A DNA stretch of 64,000 nt, from positions 31,000,001-31,064,000 of the forward strand of contig OZ316891.1 in NCBI GenBank assembly GCA_973895155.1, in the 5' to 3' direction. The position numbers and the translations under genes are program-made. Positions 13,062-26,006 of the stretch are shown in pieces. The DNA comes from Marsupella aquatica. Its lineage: Eukaryota > Marchantiophyta. The notes beneath the pieces were generated by a model that was given only the letters and a program-made list of their open reading frames with translations, was not told where the DNA came from and did not search any database. How positions within the stretch are numbered: the stretch's first letter is position 1; each line of letters opens with the position of its first letter.

Positions 13062-15976
13062 CTACACGTCCTGCGACGGACGCTTTTGTAATTTCATATA
13101 TTTCTTCTCTAGCAGTTGAGCGTTGGGATTGTTGTTCATGTGCTTGTGGAGAGATTTGGGGCCATGGAAATCTCAGTGCTTTGTGGGGAGCTTTCCTGGA
13201 GTCCAGGTGGTGTGTGGCTAGTCCACCCTCAAGGTTGGCTCGTGCAGTGGGCAGTCAAAAGAGGTTTAAGTTTGAGTTTAGTGGGTAGCAAATGGTCGAG
13301 TGCATTTTGCTGCCTCTGAGTCTTTTGTGAGATGGTACTTATTTCTTAAAGAGAGAAAAGAAGAAAAGTCTTGAAGTTTTTACTGTTTAAATGTTTATAA
13401 TCCTACTTTAGAGACATCCAATGCAACTTTGAGACAATTAAGGAAGCTTAACTAGAAATCATTGTGTTCTAAATTTTAGTCGGAAACATTGCGTCTGGTT
13501 CAAAATGGCAAAAACTGGTTCAACCTCCCTAATCCATTTGGAAGACTTCCCGATGTTTTCAATCCGAGATATTTTTATGAGAGAATGACATCACACCAAA
13601 GATCTGAAGAGTAAAACCACAAGTTTAGAATAGACTCATAGTCTAACCAAGAGACCAAAAGAGGTTGAACCGGAAACTGAACCAGCTTGAACATACCACC
13701 TGGTAGTAAATTGACCATAACTCTCAAACCGTTTATCGAAATCAAGATCTATAAAGTGTGTTGGAAAGCTCTTTCTGAGGCGGTTAAGATATAAATAAAG
13801 AAGTCTGAAAATGGATTAGAAATGACCCACTTAATATTATGAGACTCCAACCGGTGCAACCAAGAGATATCCGAGATTTCCGAACAAAGAATGTAATGAA
13901 GATTTTGATGCAACACTTCCATATAAGACCTTCAAGATAACTCTGGACCAATAGGAAGTATGATCCATGGCAATGGACCTTAACCAATCAAAATGGTTAA
14001 CTAAGTATGAAAGGATACTATGAAAAGATGTACCCATTCATTTGAAGATGAAGAGATTCCATCATCATTGTGATTACTCTTGCACTCCTACATTTTACCT
14101 ACACCAATGAACCGGATTCTGCTTTTATTTCCAAAGGAGGTTCAACCAGATTTATTATTTCAAAGGAAGTTGAACCGGAAATATGTTTTTAGCCTTCGTT
14201 TTGACCATTTTCCATGTTTTGTAGGAAATGAAGGAAGAGATATGCTCTCCTCTTTCACATAGTTTAGTTATTTTTACCTAGTAAACCTGCTTAGTTTTGA
14301 CATAATGAAAAGGCATGTCTTTTCATGTAATTTCACAAGGGGATCTCTCTTATATATAAGGGAGAGCTTCCTCCTTGAACCTCAGGCTTAATATGACTTT
14401 CATGAAATTATCTTTCAACCTTAAGTCTCCTTCTCTTTGAAATAATAAATCAATGAGAAGTCTATTTTAGTAATCTTTGGTAATCTATGGTTTGTGATTC
14501 AACATTAATGTGTGATTATCCTTTACTGGAAGAAGCTGTTTGATGTGACTAGTAATGCTTGGTTGACCCGTAGGCTGACTGGAAACGCATGCATGAGATC
14601 ATGCAAAAGCCTATTGATTCGTGTTGACTATAGAGCTCTTGTATTCAATGAGGAGCTGATACAAATTCACCACTAGAATTCCATAAATTGCATAGATCCA
14701 AAAGAGCAATCTAGAATTCCATAAATTGCATAGATCCAAAAGAGCAATCTGATGGATTGAATAAAAGAATAAGTTGGTTCGGAGTGATTAGTACCACCTT
14801 GCTTTGACATAGGTCAGAAAATCAATACGGGCTATCTTATGCTAATCTTTTATAAATTTCTAAGATGGCTGGTTTGAAAAGGATATGTAGGCATCAGTTT
14901 TACATGAGTACTTATCCCAATGATTCTTAATGTACTACCGCTGGCCATAAGTTGCTATGTAGTGATAAGGTGTATTTCCATCTATAACTCGTCTTCTATC
15001 AGTTTTCACGCCGCTGGCTTTTGGTTTCGTTTAACATTTTTATCTCCTTTTGATTGCACTATGGACGATACAAACATCATACCTTTCATGGAAATATCAT
15101 AGAATTCCTTCCATAAACCTGAGCATGTTAATAAGGCTTGTAACCTGAGTATATTACTCAAAAGTACTCAAAGTATGGTAACATAATCTTTTAGGTCTCA
15201 ATAGCTCTTAACGTGAACGAATCTAGGCTATTACAGAGAATAATAGTTATTCTTACTCTAAACCCTACTCTACATCTTTACTGAAAGATTAGACTTGTAG
15301 AGGCAGAAAAATTTTCAAGAAGTTGAGCTTGTGACTAAGGCACGTTCAAGCTCGGCCATTCCTTGGAAAAGCTTTCCACGAGCTTGACTTGAGCCTGCTT
15401 TAGTAGTTGGAAAGCACTTGACAATGTGGGAGCCATATAACAGGGCATCTCAACACTTCATACTTATGGATGATGGCTTTTGGCCATAAACAAATGCCAA
15501 TTTCTTTCTCACAAAGTTCTATAACGGTTGTTTTATTTCACTAGTTTTACAATGATTTATAGTCATGCCATATGACCAATCTTTATGGCAAAAAATTCAT
15601 GGATCATGAATTTTATAGTCCATAACACCGTGCGTTAAATCTACGTTAGGCGTACAACCAGAACATAAACCAAGACACATGCTGCTCAAAATATTTGGTT
15701 TATAGATCATAAATATAGTGTATTGGTTTATGTTATGGTGTACGAATTGCATTAACTTGACGTAGATTTAACCCACATTGTCCATAACTTCTTCTACCTT
15801 AGCTGTTGACTTAAGGCCCATTTTGAGGTTTGAGACCCCCTAATATCGCTTGTGTAACCTTTCATGACTACCATGATCTCAGCATTCAGTTGTGGAAATT
15901 AAGGGTTGTGACGTGCAATCTCTTTCACTGTCTTACTCCACAGATGTGGATTTTTGGCAATCTTCAGCCCCGTGTA
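13062..15976. other. Intergenic DNA, no recognisable gene
   Basis: AT-rich sequence with no coding similarity I recognise. Several short patches recur on both strands around 13480-14180 (variants of ggttcaaccgg and aaccggaaactgaacc), which suggests old repeat DNA. It also holds the perfect tandem duplication listed separately. Confidence 0.55.
14673..14748. repeat. Perfect 38-bp tandem duplication
   Basis: The unit at 14673-14710 (starting ctagaattccataaattgca) is repeated exactly at 14711-14748. The identity implies a recent slippage or duplication event. Confidence 0.95.
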
Positions 15977-16343
15977 GGTCCTCTTAGGATTTACTCTAAG
16001 GTCTAGAGTTACGACTATACTGTAGTTAAGGCTAACCTTAGTCGCAGACTTGGTTAGGTTAGTCATGCTGTGCACACTTTATAACCAAGCGCTGTTTGCT
16101 TGGAGAGGGGGAACTCAGGCTCATTGTTACGGAGCTAGTTGAGAGATAGAGAGAGCTTGCGCTGTGGATGTTTGGTATGGCCGGTCGGCCTAGAGTGCAG
16201 TAAAGCTCTTCTGTGTTCCCGTGGACGAAGCCTCATGTGGAGGTGAACCACGTATCTCTTTGTGTCAACTCTTGTGCGTTGGATGGTTCATGGGCTTGTC
16301 GTTGCGATTGTTGTTGCGATTGTCGTCTATGCTCAACAGGTCC
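15977..16343 (+). mobile_element. Solo LTR of a Ty1/copia relative
   Basis: A 357-bp sequence at 15982-16338 is bracketed by the 5-bp duplication ggtcc (15977-15981 and 16339-16343). It aligns along its length with the LTRs of the complete copia element at 56846-63442: TCTTAGGATT versus TGTTAAGGATT at the start, a shared ttggttaggttagtc segment, cccgtggacgaagcct, gaggtgaaccacgta, and the ending ctcaaca. The first dinucleotide is TC instead of TG. No internal domain is present, so it is a solo LTR made by LTR-LTR recombination in a related subfamily. Confidence 0.8.
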
Positions 16344-18775
16344 TAGTTTGCTATAGCATGCTCTCTCCTTGCAATCATCTACTTTACGTGAATTTTGGCA
16401 ATCCACATGCCAAAATCCACATGGATAAATTTGATAAAATATTTAATTCTCTAAAAATTTAAAACAACATCACTCGGTTGTGCTTGGACTCTATGATGTG
16501 GTGGGCGTTATCTTGCATCTCCAATATATATGTGCAATGCACAGGTTTTTTAACACTGCCTAACAACTTTACTTTGCCTTGACATGTTTCCGACCAGGTT
16601 GTGTGCACATTCAGAATATGGTTTCCTTGAGTGAAAGGTGCATTGGGCTTGACATAGTGTGTGATCAGATTGAATGTGATTGATTGTATATACGGTTGGT
16701 TGTGTCATTGTTTGATTTTGTCAAAGATTATTGTGAGTTTTGGACATGAGTTCCACTTGTATCCCATTCTTTTATGTTTTTTGTGCCTATGTCTGGATGT
16801 GTGTGACACGTAATGTATGTTGTTTATATGTCAGTGTAAAAACAATAATAATAAATAAATCTATGCCCGTTTTGTGAGTAAGTTTATTTGGTGTCATGCA
16901 TACTACTTGCAGTCAAATACATCTTTGTAGAATAAACTCTTTTGGCTTTCACAAACATGTTCTTTTTGAGTTATTAATTTCATTGCCTATTTGTTGTGTT
17001 ATTGTTAGACAGTTATTGTATGGGAATCAAAATGATAATTATTTTCAGAATAGTTTATTTATTTTTATAAAGTTTGGATTAATGTTGGCAAAAACTTGAG
17101 ATAGATTCAAAAGCTCTTATGGAAGACAAAATCTTGATGATAACAATTTACAGATTTGTATCCACATCATAAGAGCCATTGAGAAACCACATAGAATGAT
17201 AAATTAATGTACATTTTTGAAATAAAGATATTAACACTGATAACAATATCTACTCTAAATGCTAAATAGTTTAAGTACAAGTGATATACTCAAAGAACAA
17301 TCTAATTATGGTTGTATAGTTGGAATTTGTGGTGTGAACTCATTGGTTTATAGTTTTATCCATTTATTTCTTAGCAAAATGCAAAATATTTCCATTTGAT
17401 TTACCAAAAGCAAAAAGAAAAGTTAGTTGCAGTTTATCAAACTGAATATCTAGGCATCAAGTTTGCTTTCTTTTATTTTATAACAATTTTTTATTTAGGA
17501 GGCTCACAACTTTGATTAATGTAGAGTGAAATCCGTTATACATGAAGTATTGACATTCTAGTGCATTGTATATCACTCCCCCCAAAATGTATTTTTCTTA
17601 GAAGAGTGAGTTCGGACATAACTTACTCTTTTAAAACTGACCTTTTTTTAAAACGCAACGTGAGCTTTGGTAGCTTTGATAGTGCACTAGGTTTGTAAGA
17701 TGTGCAAAAAGGTCACATGACCCGGTTGCCTCAATTTGTGCAAGGTTTTGACATATTATACAAAGAAGAAAAGAAGAATAGAGTGTTTACCGTAAGCAGT
17801 CTTCCCACCTACATGGTGTCACACACACTAATAGAGGTGTGACTAAAACTCTCAAAAGAATATGAAAATAGATTCATTACTATTCTCCTATACATTAAAA
17901 AAAATGTTTCACTAAGAAATAAGTGCTTGATTTTGATTGTAGTCATACCTGATTTTCAGTTCATCCTACTATAGTAAAGTTTGAAGTTCAATTTACATGT
18001 ATTTTTTTTATCTTACATGCTCTTGCAAATATATCATATTATTGGAAAATTTTGTACTTTTCATGTATCATACATGCATCAATTCAGTGTTCATCACAAG
18101 CAAAATATAATCTCATTTATATCCACATCTACAGTATAAATATGGAATCTTGCCACTTTTTGTACTTCACCCACTTACCAAAACCAAAAAAGGTGGGATG
18201 TAATCCTAGCCGTCCATTAAAAATTATATTTTAATCACCATTGGGATGATCCAAAAACCACCTTAACTCCCCCCTCCCCCTCTGCCAATGCCCTTTAGTG
18301 GTCCTGCAAGCATGCACAAGCTAAATATGTGTAAGTGAATCTTCAATACAATCTAGGGGTTTGTGTTCTACTTATTACTCTCCCATGGAATAATAAGTGT
18401 GAGCAATGACAATTGTACACCTGATGAAGGTACATCTGCAAAGGATAATTGTCAAGGGACAATTATGGGGTAGTAATGTATCTATTGTTCTCCCATGAAT
18501 ACCCTAGAGACTTGAAGCCACAAGGAGGGAGACGGGAGCGAGCTGGCTTCCCAAGATAAAGAGAAACGATAAAGGGACAAAATGAAAGTAAAATAACATT
18601 GAGGAACTGGAAAAACTACAAAGCAAGAAAAGGATAAAGGGGAAAGAACGGGGATAGTATTTTGCCAGCCAAGAGCTTTCGTCTGATGGAAATCTTTTAG
18701 CTGGAAAAACTTCTTTTCTACATAAAACACTTATTTATTTAAAAATTAAACATTAAAACAAAAAGTGTTTTCCAC
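16344..18775. other. AT-rich intergenic DNA
   Basis: I see no gene. An isolated hairpin-like gtgcaatgcacagg at 16532-16545 resembles the Helitron 3' hairpin found elsewhere in the window, but it lacks the following CTAG and the CATCTT array. Confidence 0.55.
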
Positions 18776-18943
18776 CTTGACATTGATGTCTTGCCTCAAC
18801 ATCTTTCCTCTCGCTTTCCTCCGCCTTGACATTTCCTCTCGCCCCGACATTCTTGCCTTGCCTTTATATCTTTCCTCTGCCTCGACATCCTTGCCTTGCC
18901 ATGCCTCAAAATGTTTTGTGTAACGCACGGGCACCGGGCTATC
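18776..18943 (+). mobile_element. Degenerate CATCTT array with Helitron-like 3' end (tail 1)
   Basis: Units of the type ttgacatcttgcctcgcc repeat imperfectly from about 18776. They lead into the hairpin gtgt-aac-gcac (18918-18928), then gggcaccgggctat. The terminal CTAG is here CTAT. It is a decayed member of the family described in the findings. Confidence 0.55.
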
Positions 18944-19199
18944 ACAACCCATCAGTTTTCGAGCATCATCTGCTTACAAAAGCAAGGTTGGGCCAGATTT
19001 GACCTCAACCATTTGATGAAAATAAGTTTTTTTGTGACGCTTGATCTGTAGAACTCCATAGCTCTAGATACGATCTCCTCTAACATTCTTTTGGTGTGTT
19101 GGGTTTCTCTCACTTTGCCTTTTGTGTCTATCTTGTCACTTTTGTTTTATTTGATTTATTTTCTGAAATTGCCTTTCTCCCTAGCTATTTGTCTTTTGC

Positions 19200-19612
19200 C
19201 TTGCTTTGACATCTTGCCCTCGCCTTGACATCTTTCCCTCACCTTGACATCTTGTCCTCACCTTGATATCTTGCCCTTGCCTTGACATCTTTGCCTCTCC
19301 TCAACATCTTGTCTCTGCCTCAATATCTTTGTCATCTTGCCCTCGCCTCAACATCTTTCCCTCACATCTTGCCCTCACTTCAACATCTTTGCCTCTCCAC
19401 GATATTTTGTCCTCACCCCAACTTCTTTGCCTCTCCTCAACATCTTTCCCTCACATCTTGCCCTTGCCTCAACATCTTTCCCTCACCTAGACATCTTGCC
19501 CTTGCCTCAACATTTTTGTGTCTCCTTGACGTCTTGCCCTTGCCTTGACATCTTTGCCTCTCCTTGACATGTTGCCCTCACCTCAAAATCTTTTGTGCAA
19601 TGCACAGGCTGT
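19200..19612 (+). mobile_element. CATCTT minisatellite array with Helitron-like hairpin (tail 2)
   Basis: More than 20 imperfect units of the form cttgacatcttgccctcacc run from about 19200 to 19590. They are followed by ttttgtgcaatgcac (hairpin GTGC-AAT-GCAC at 19595-19605), but no CTAG follows; the sequence changes to ctgtcacc. The open frames over this block (Leu/Ser/Pro-rich) are a by-product of the repeat. It is probably the truncated tail of a non-autonomous Helitron. Confidence 0.55.
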
Positions 19613-20699
19613 CACCCCATGTTGCATTTGAGTTGCAACTTTGTTGGTTACACATGTGTTGTGAGTTTGGGAGGGTGACCTGGCATAGCAGGTCACCTGG
19701 TAGGGGTGACCTCTTCACCCAGGTTACCATGCCTTGTGCCATGGGGGTATACCTTGGAGAATGAGGGATTAGCTCCTCATTCTTCCAAGTAATCTCTTGC
19801 GAATTGAAACGGGACCCCGTTGCAAGGTACATGGTGTGCCGCGATGTGAGTTGTGTATGGATGTGTGTCCGCACGACAAGGCATTGGGCTATTAGTTTAC
19901 TTAGAATAACATATATTTACTCTCACTTCTTATAGTCTCACACACATTAATTATGGTGACATCCATTAAAACCTTTGTTTCTAAATACTAGTGTGTGACT
20001 AATTGGTAATCATTGTAGAAATAGACAATCAAGGAACAAAGTGAAAAGCCAAGAGAAAAAACAAAATTTACTAGCCTGACTATTCCTTCAAGAATCTTGA
20101 ATAGTAATAGAGGTGAGAAAGAAAATTGCAAGAAAATGATTCCTTATATCAAGACTCTAGTTATGATGAAAAGAGTTCAAGGACTGAAAGTGAGCTTGGG
20201 AAACTTGAGAGGGCATAGTAAGACCGGATAATGGTAGGTTTAGGGCTGGTTTTGTTTGGTTGAATCTCCATAGGGGGTCCGAACGGCTCTAGATGATAAT
20301 AAAAATTGTAGAGGTGGACCAAGAGCTGTTGCTGATCGCGCTTAAATTGTCAAAGAGATTTTTGATGCAGAAATAAGGACAATTGACTGCAGGGGCGGGA
20401 TATAGGCTTAGGGTTTAAGGTGACATGGCTGCTTGTTTTTCTCCTGGGGGCAGAAAGTCAATATGCCCTCAGAGGTACCTTCAGAGGCGGGAAAATGTTT
20501 GGTGGCATTCCAATCTTTATCTGTGGAATCTCTGAATTCAGTTGCTGAATTTTGTGGTCAAATTGGACTGAGGAGAGTAGATGCAGTGTGGTCAATTCGG
20601 GAGGGCTATTGGCTTTCGGTGCCGGAATGATTAGACAGAGTAAGAGGGATTGATCAGGCGCTTAGAACTCTTTGTCATAGAGTGATCGGAGCGATCTCC
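19613..20699. other. Intergenic DNA between Helitron tails
   Basis: I recognise nothing certain. The right part (about 20230-20700) may be the upstream portion of the LINE fragment that follows, since it runs into it without a visible boundary. Confidence 0.45.
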
Positions 20700-21270
20700 T
20701 CTGCCAGATTGTCTCTTGCTTAGGCCTAAAGGATCAGGGATGAATAGACTAAATAGGATATGGGGAGGCACAAGGACTAAAAGAGAGTGGAGCAAACTTT
20801 GGCTTAATCTGTGGACACTTGATATCTCTACACGTGCAAAGATATTCTTATGGCAGATCATTACTCATGGTCTCTTCTCTGGAGTGAGGGCACTGAAAAT
20901 CGGAAAAGGAACCGGGAAATGCTTGTTGTGCCATGACGCTTGGGAATCAATTCCACATATCTTCTTTGAGTGCAGGCATGCTAGGCAATGCTGGCAAGTA
21001 ATTGATACAGGACTCTATCAATGGCTGGATGGTTCAACTCGCCCTATGTGGCACTTCTCCCTTTGCTGGACTCCATGGTAGGAAAGACTGTATGTGCACA
21101 TTGAAGGCCTTCATTCTGTATCAAGTTCTGTGGACGATCTGGCTGGGAAGGAATGAGCAGACATTTGATCATCGGAAGTGACAAAGCTTTGACCTGACCC
21201 TTGTATTATCAGAGGTTTCTGACATGTTGTATGCAGCTGGAGGGTCCTTAACACCCAGGTCGGAAACACA
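20700..21270 (+). pseudogene. LINE ORF2 C-terminal fragment (zf-RVT domain)
   Basis: The frame at about 20716-21081 encodes the reverse-transcriptase-associated zinc-binding domain typical of plant L1 elements: KIFLWQIITHGLFSGVRAL, CLLCHDAWESIPHIFFEC (CxxC...HxxxxC ligands) and a following Trp-rich stretch. The reading continues in another frame at about 21085-21180 as ILYQVLWTIWLGRNEQTF, so at least one frameshift has occurred. No reverse transcriptase precedes it. It is a 5'-truncated, dead LINE of a different family from the full LINE at 43821-50502. Confidence 0.75.
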
Positions 21271-21302
21271 CCCGGCTGCTCCAAGCCAAAAACATTGTCT
21301 AA

Positions 21303-21697
21303 TACCTTACTACTTTACCTTTCCTTGACATGTTTGTCTCATCTCACCATTTTTTTCACATGACATCTTTATCCCCACAACATTTTTGTCTCACCCTTGA
21401 CATCTTTTTTCTCTTTGACATCTATTTCTTTCCTTGACATCTTTTTTCACTTGGCTTGATATCTTTTCCTCACCACATCTTTTCTCACCTCCACATCTTA
21501 CCTTTTTCTCTCCTTGACAATTGTATCTCACCACAACATCTTTTCTGCACCTTTGATAACTTTTCCCTGTTCTGACATATTTTTCTGTCTTTACATATTT
21601 TTCTCACCTCAACAATTCTCTCATTGACATCTTTTTCATTGTAACATCTTTATTCACCTCAACATAATTTGTGCAACGCACGCAGCATCGGGCTAGT
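21303..21697 (+). mobile_element. CATCTT array with canonical Helitron 3' terminus (tail 3)
   Basis: Units such as ccttgacatcttttttctc repeat imperfectly from about 21305 to 21665. They are followed by the hairpin gtgc-aac-gca(c) at 21671-21681 and then gcagcatcgggctag|t, with CTAG at 21693-21696. CTRR after a short hairpin, with a host T following, is the hallmark of a Helitron 3' end. The LINE zinc-finger fragment directly upstream could be inside the same element. Confidence 0.65.
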
Positions 21698-24600
21698 ATT
21701 ACATAGCTATGCATTAAGTTTCACAACACATTTAGGCTTTTCTCACACTTTAGTGGGAAGGCCTTTACTCCACAACTCATGAGAGTGTTTGACTAGATTT
21801 GTCCTGTTCAATTACGCAACCCTCTCAAGCATTGAAATGCTAGGGCATGGAGTGTAGCATTCACACAACAATTTCAAGTATCGAAGCTAGAATATAGGTA
21901 CATCCGGGCAAATAACATGCTACATTCTTTCTTGCCAAATGCTTCAGGTTAGATGCACAGGTTGTTCTCAATGTTTTTTATTCTTTCATTTAATGGGCAG
22001 TTCAATGTTTTCTGAGAATGTTTTCTATTCAATTTCGGCCTTCAATCCTTGGGGGTGGGCAATGTACATAAGTATGCAATAGCCATATTCTGGTCCATGG
22101 ATAGGACCAAGAGGAGATATGCTCCAAGAATGAAGGAGTTCTGGGATTCCACCAGTGAGTAAAAGGTAATAGTCAGCAACTAGTGTTGTTCAATGACAGT
22201 GGGCATGCAGGTTAAATGCCCCTCAGTAGAGACACCCATGGGAAGCACTCATTCACGAGAAATACACCCTTTTTCTTGTTGTTTGCCACATGACGAATCT
22301 GGATGTCTCACACTCAGGTTTTTTTTTTTAATATGAGTCTCTCCTGTCAGTCGTTAGGTTTACTTAAAATGCGTGTCACCTCAGTGCTTAAGTGGTGCAT
22401 CTCTGTCGTTGATGCTTCTGGGTACTTTCTTTCAGCATTTTCTCATCTCAGAGCTCTCCTCCATCTGAAGACACATCAACTTTAAGTACATACACAGGGA
22501 CATGGCTCGGGTACCCAAGTGTAGACAAGGCTCAGAATCGACTAATGAGGGAGCTTTCATATCCGACGAGACACTACTCACACAAATTTGATAAAGGTTT
22601 GTATGGTTGTTTATAATCAGCTGCCTGTCTATTGAGAAACAATTTCCATCTTTGATAAGAACATCTAGGCAAGCCAGGTGTGTGATCGAGGTTTATGTAA
22701 ACTAGTCAGGTGGCTGCCCACATAATGACCTTCTCCGGTTGAAAATGTTGCCTACACACCTCAAACCCACTGACGACGATAACTCTAAATCTATTTGGGA
22801 GATACTTTGCCGTGGCCTTCGTTCCGATCATGCAAGCAACTGCGCAACTGCCAGCCAGCTTTCAGTTCTACAGCCAGGATGGTTGGCACAGATTTCATAC
22901 TCTAACACTCGTTCGGTTTTATGACAGATGCCAATCTAGGAGGCTCCTTCGTAGTTTCTAGGAGGTATGTCGCAGCCAGGACGTGAGCTTCGTACCCCCT
23001 TGCTTGTCAAAGTGCCTGACAAACACTCAGTACAATCTCCGAAAAGAGGACATACCAAAGGAATCTGTGTCCTGAAAACATGTACCCCAGTGTGATGGTA
23101 AAAACCATTGACAATAAGATGAATCTCGTAAAATTAAAGAACATGTTTCTGAACGGTAGGTTCTGAAGATCTTGGAACACCCAAAAATCCCAGTCTACTG
23201 CCCGCTCTGCAGTCACATCACAGACGGTAAATTCTCCGTGGCAGGCAGACGTCTCTTGGTTGCCCTGGTGTGAACTTAGAGAGACGTATACTCGTCATTT
23301 GATTCCATGTACTGCGGAAAAGGATACATCTAGTCGAGTACAAGCACGCAATAAAGCTTATCTAGTTAAGACTTTTATAGAAGTATATGCCCCTTCCATA
23401 GCACATGAAATCGTGTTGTACGCACTCGTGCATTACGACTTGTAAGCAAGTATATGCTCCTTACATAGCAGATGAAATCAATGTTGTACGCAATTGTGGA
23501 TTACGACATGAAGTACGCGAAAGGAACGAAGGTGCTTGTGCAGAGAGTAACCATTATCCTCTAACTGGTCAATACGGTGCTTAGACAGCAGATTCGCCTC
23601 CTCGACGGACCATATAGAAAGCATAAAAATACAGTATGGGACCCTGGATGACTTACCCTAGTGATATAGAGTCGTCCCTCTTGTACAGTCTTTCCCTGTA
23701 TCATTGCATGGTCAGTACGAGAGCATGAAACAAGGGCAACTAACAGAAAACCTCGCTGGCCCAGTGGGATGAAGCTTCTGGTCGATCAGCCTGCTCTTTC
23801 CAAAGACAAAGAAAGAACACCAGAAGCAATAGGCCAACCATCCCTTGATCATTCCTTGCCATCTTCTGGTTTTCTCTGACGGCATGTCATGGAAAACTCT
23901 ACAGGGTTACCCTTTATCCAGGTTACTTATCTACGCCACTACATTTGAGGTCCCTATTTCCCAGCTACATTTATTCCCCAAGCACAACCAGCCCTCTGCA
24001 GAGAGGGAGGGGATCACAAAAGTACGTAGTTGTGAAAACGGTTTAAACCTGCGTGAGGAACTATCGAAGCTATGCATAGACTGCAGCAAGCACTTCCTTA
24101 CACATGATGCACGACTCTCGTGGGGGAAGGACGCTATGAAATTGTAGGCTGGGAACAGGACTGTGGTCGTACTAGCGGTTTGAACAACAAACAGACATCA
24201 TTGGCAAGGATGCAACGCAAGGCCACCTGTAAAGTTTATTTTCTTCCGGTTATTTTCTTTTTATGGCGGGTGAGTGTTTCTTCAATTGTTTCTGATTTCT
24301 CACAAGATCTCTTAATATACGTTTAGGTAGTGCTACAGCTCTGGCATACTGCAATCCGTATGAGACACAGCTAAAAATAACGAGGCAATGTATATGCAGC
24401 AATCGCAGACATTCATTTGATTGACGATCTCCCAGCTTGCCGTTCTCAAATCATTCTTTGACTACTTGCAAAGGATGACAACCCGCCTCTTCTACATTGC
24501 TGCACGTCCTTGTGAGTAAATACAAATAGAATAGCCACCCTTGGAAGCGAAACCCTGTTTGTAACGGTCAACACAATAGGTGAGGTACAATGTATTGGAC

Positions 24601-25142
24601 TATCATATTTTTATCCTCCATAGGTTTTCACATTTCGACCCAGCAGTGCCTTGAATTCTTCGTGTGAGTTTGGAATTCAACCATCAGACTTAAAAAATAC
24701 ACATGCCTAACAGTCTTACTTAAGAAAGGGTTGTGTTGAGCCAAGGATTCCAGCGCTAATGGTTAAATGTTCTGTTTTCATCGGTGATGCCTAGAATCCG
24801 CCACTGAATCAAGTATAGACATATGATCACAGCAGCAGCTGTCAGTCTTACAACCGCTAGAGCAACTGTACAAGAATATATTACAAAAAAGAGGCTATCT
24901 TTGTCAGAGCTACTTATCGACGCATCATTGATATCACGGAGAGGAAGGGCGGGGCTGTGACTGTGATTACCTTGACCTTTGAGCTGCACCAAAGTCGGAC
25001 AGATGCCGACCTTAAGGCATGTTGCTCCATCAAGTACATGAGAGGTCCAAGCACAGGTCAGCGGTGGTGCTTCGAAGAAATGTGTGGCTTTCAAAGTCAT
25101 CACCAGTGTCCAAAGCCCAAGTCGTAATCTGAGACACCCCCA
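21697..25142. other. Intergenic DNA, no recognisable gene
   Basis: No conserved coding region, RNA gene or bounded transposon was recognised. A 28-bp patch recurs with changes around 23385-23430 and 23450-23500 (variants of catagcacatgaaatc and gttgtacgcactcgtg), a small local duplication. The right end is the 3' flank of the methyltransferase gene. Confidence 0.5.
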
Positions 25143-26006
25143 TTATCTCCAAAAAGCAAGGCGGGCTAGCTTGGCAGACAAAGATGTTTGAAGAGTGGGC
25201 GGGGAACCATTCTCAGGCAGGTCATCTAGGTTTTCTCTCCAAAATTTCAAGACATGCAAGCTCTCCTCCTCTGTTGACCTCTGAATAACTATACGTGAAG
25301 CGAACCCTTTCTTCTTCATGATCTGGCAGATCTCACCAGGATTGTTGGCGGTGAGAGTAAGGAGGTAAAACAAACCTTTACTTGACAAAAGCTCGTCAAC
25401 AATAGCCAACATGCGATTTATCACAGTTCGTCCGCGGTGTCCACCTGCCCATGATGATATTATACCTGCCATACCCACCTCATCTTCCGAGGTTGGAACA
25501 TAAGGTGGGTTGAAAACTAGCACATCTATAGTCCCACTAACTCTCTTCTCCAACCCTGCCACCAAATTTGTTACCACGACATCTGCCTCCACTCCATGTG
25601 CAGCCAGAGTTTGGCAAGTCACATGTGCAGCTGCCTCGTTTATGTCCGTGGCTAGAAAGTGAGCATTGCACTCTGACCCCATCAACAGGGCTAACGATGT
25701 GATTACATATCCGCTGCCACAGCCGACCTCCAAACACAAATTTGGCTGCCGCTCCACGAGGTTCACCTTGTCAGCCAAGAGGGCATCCACTAAAGCAAAT
25801 GAATCGTCACACGGCTCGTAGACATCCGGGTGGCGAGCAGTCTGACCGATGGTGGCGATTCTCCGCCTTGGTGAATCCTGCTAGCACAATCCAACAGAAA
25901 GGACCAGGTTGAGAAAATCAGAGGTTTTTACCCTAGAATTGACTTCAAGGTCCACAGCTAATGGAGCAAGTTCCATGAGCGCCAAGTCGGGAACGTATGA
26001 ATTCAT
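25143..26006 (-). CDS. HEMK2/N6AMT1-like eRF1 glutamine methyltransferase, two exons
   Basis: SAM-dependent methyltransferase predicted to methylate the Gln of the GGQ motif in release factor eRF1, acting in cytosol with a TRMT112-type partner. Exon 1 is 26006-25932 (25 codons, MNSYVPDLAL start, donor AGG|GTAAAA). Exon 2 starts at 25877 or 25880 (tandem CAG acceptor ambiguity, both in frame) and runs to TAA at 25143. The product is 269 or 270 aa; animal N6AMT1 is about 214. Motifs: DVYEPCDDSF near the N terminus, SAM motif I LCLEVGCGSGYV, an acidic ATDIN, the catalytic NPPY in VLVFNPPYVPTSEDE, WAGGHRGR, and the C-terminal FYLLTLTANNPGEI block. All key residues are present. The short first exon is less certain than the rest. 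The neighbours give no functional link. Confidence 0.9.

Noticed and set aside
16532-16545. Helitron-like hairpin gtgcaatgcac
   Set aside because: There is no CTAG after it and no GACATCTT array before it, so it may be chance or too decayed to call.
19263-19567. Three overlapping plus-strand frames rich in Leu, Ser and Pro
   Set aside because: They translate the CATCTT minisatellite in three phases; the repeat explains them.
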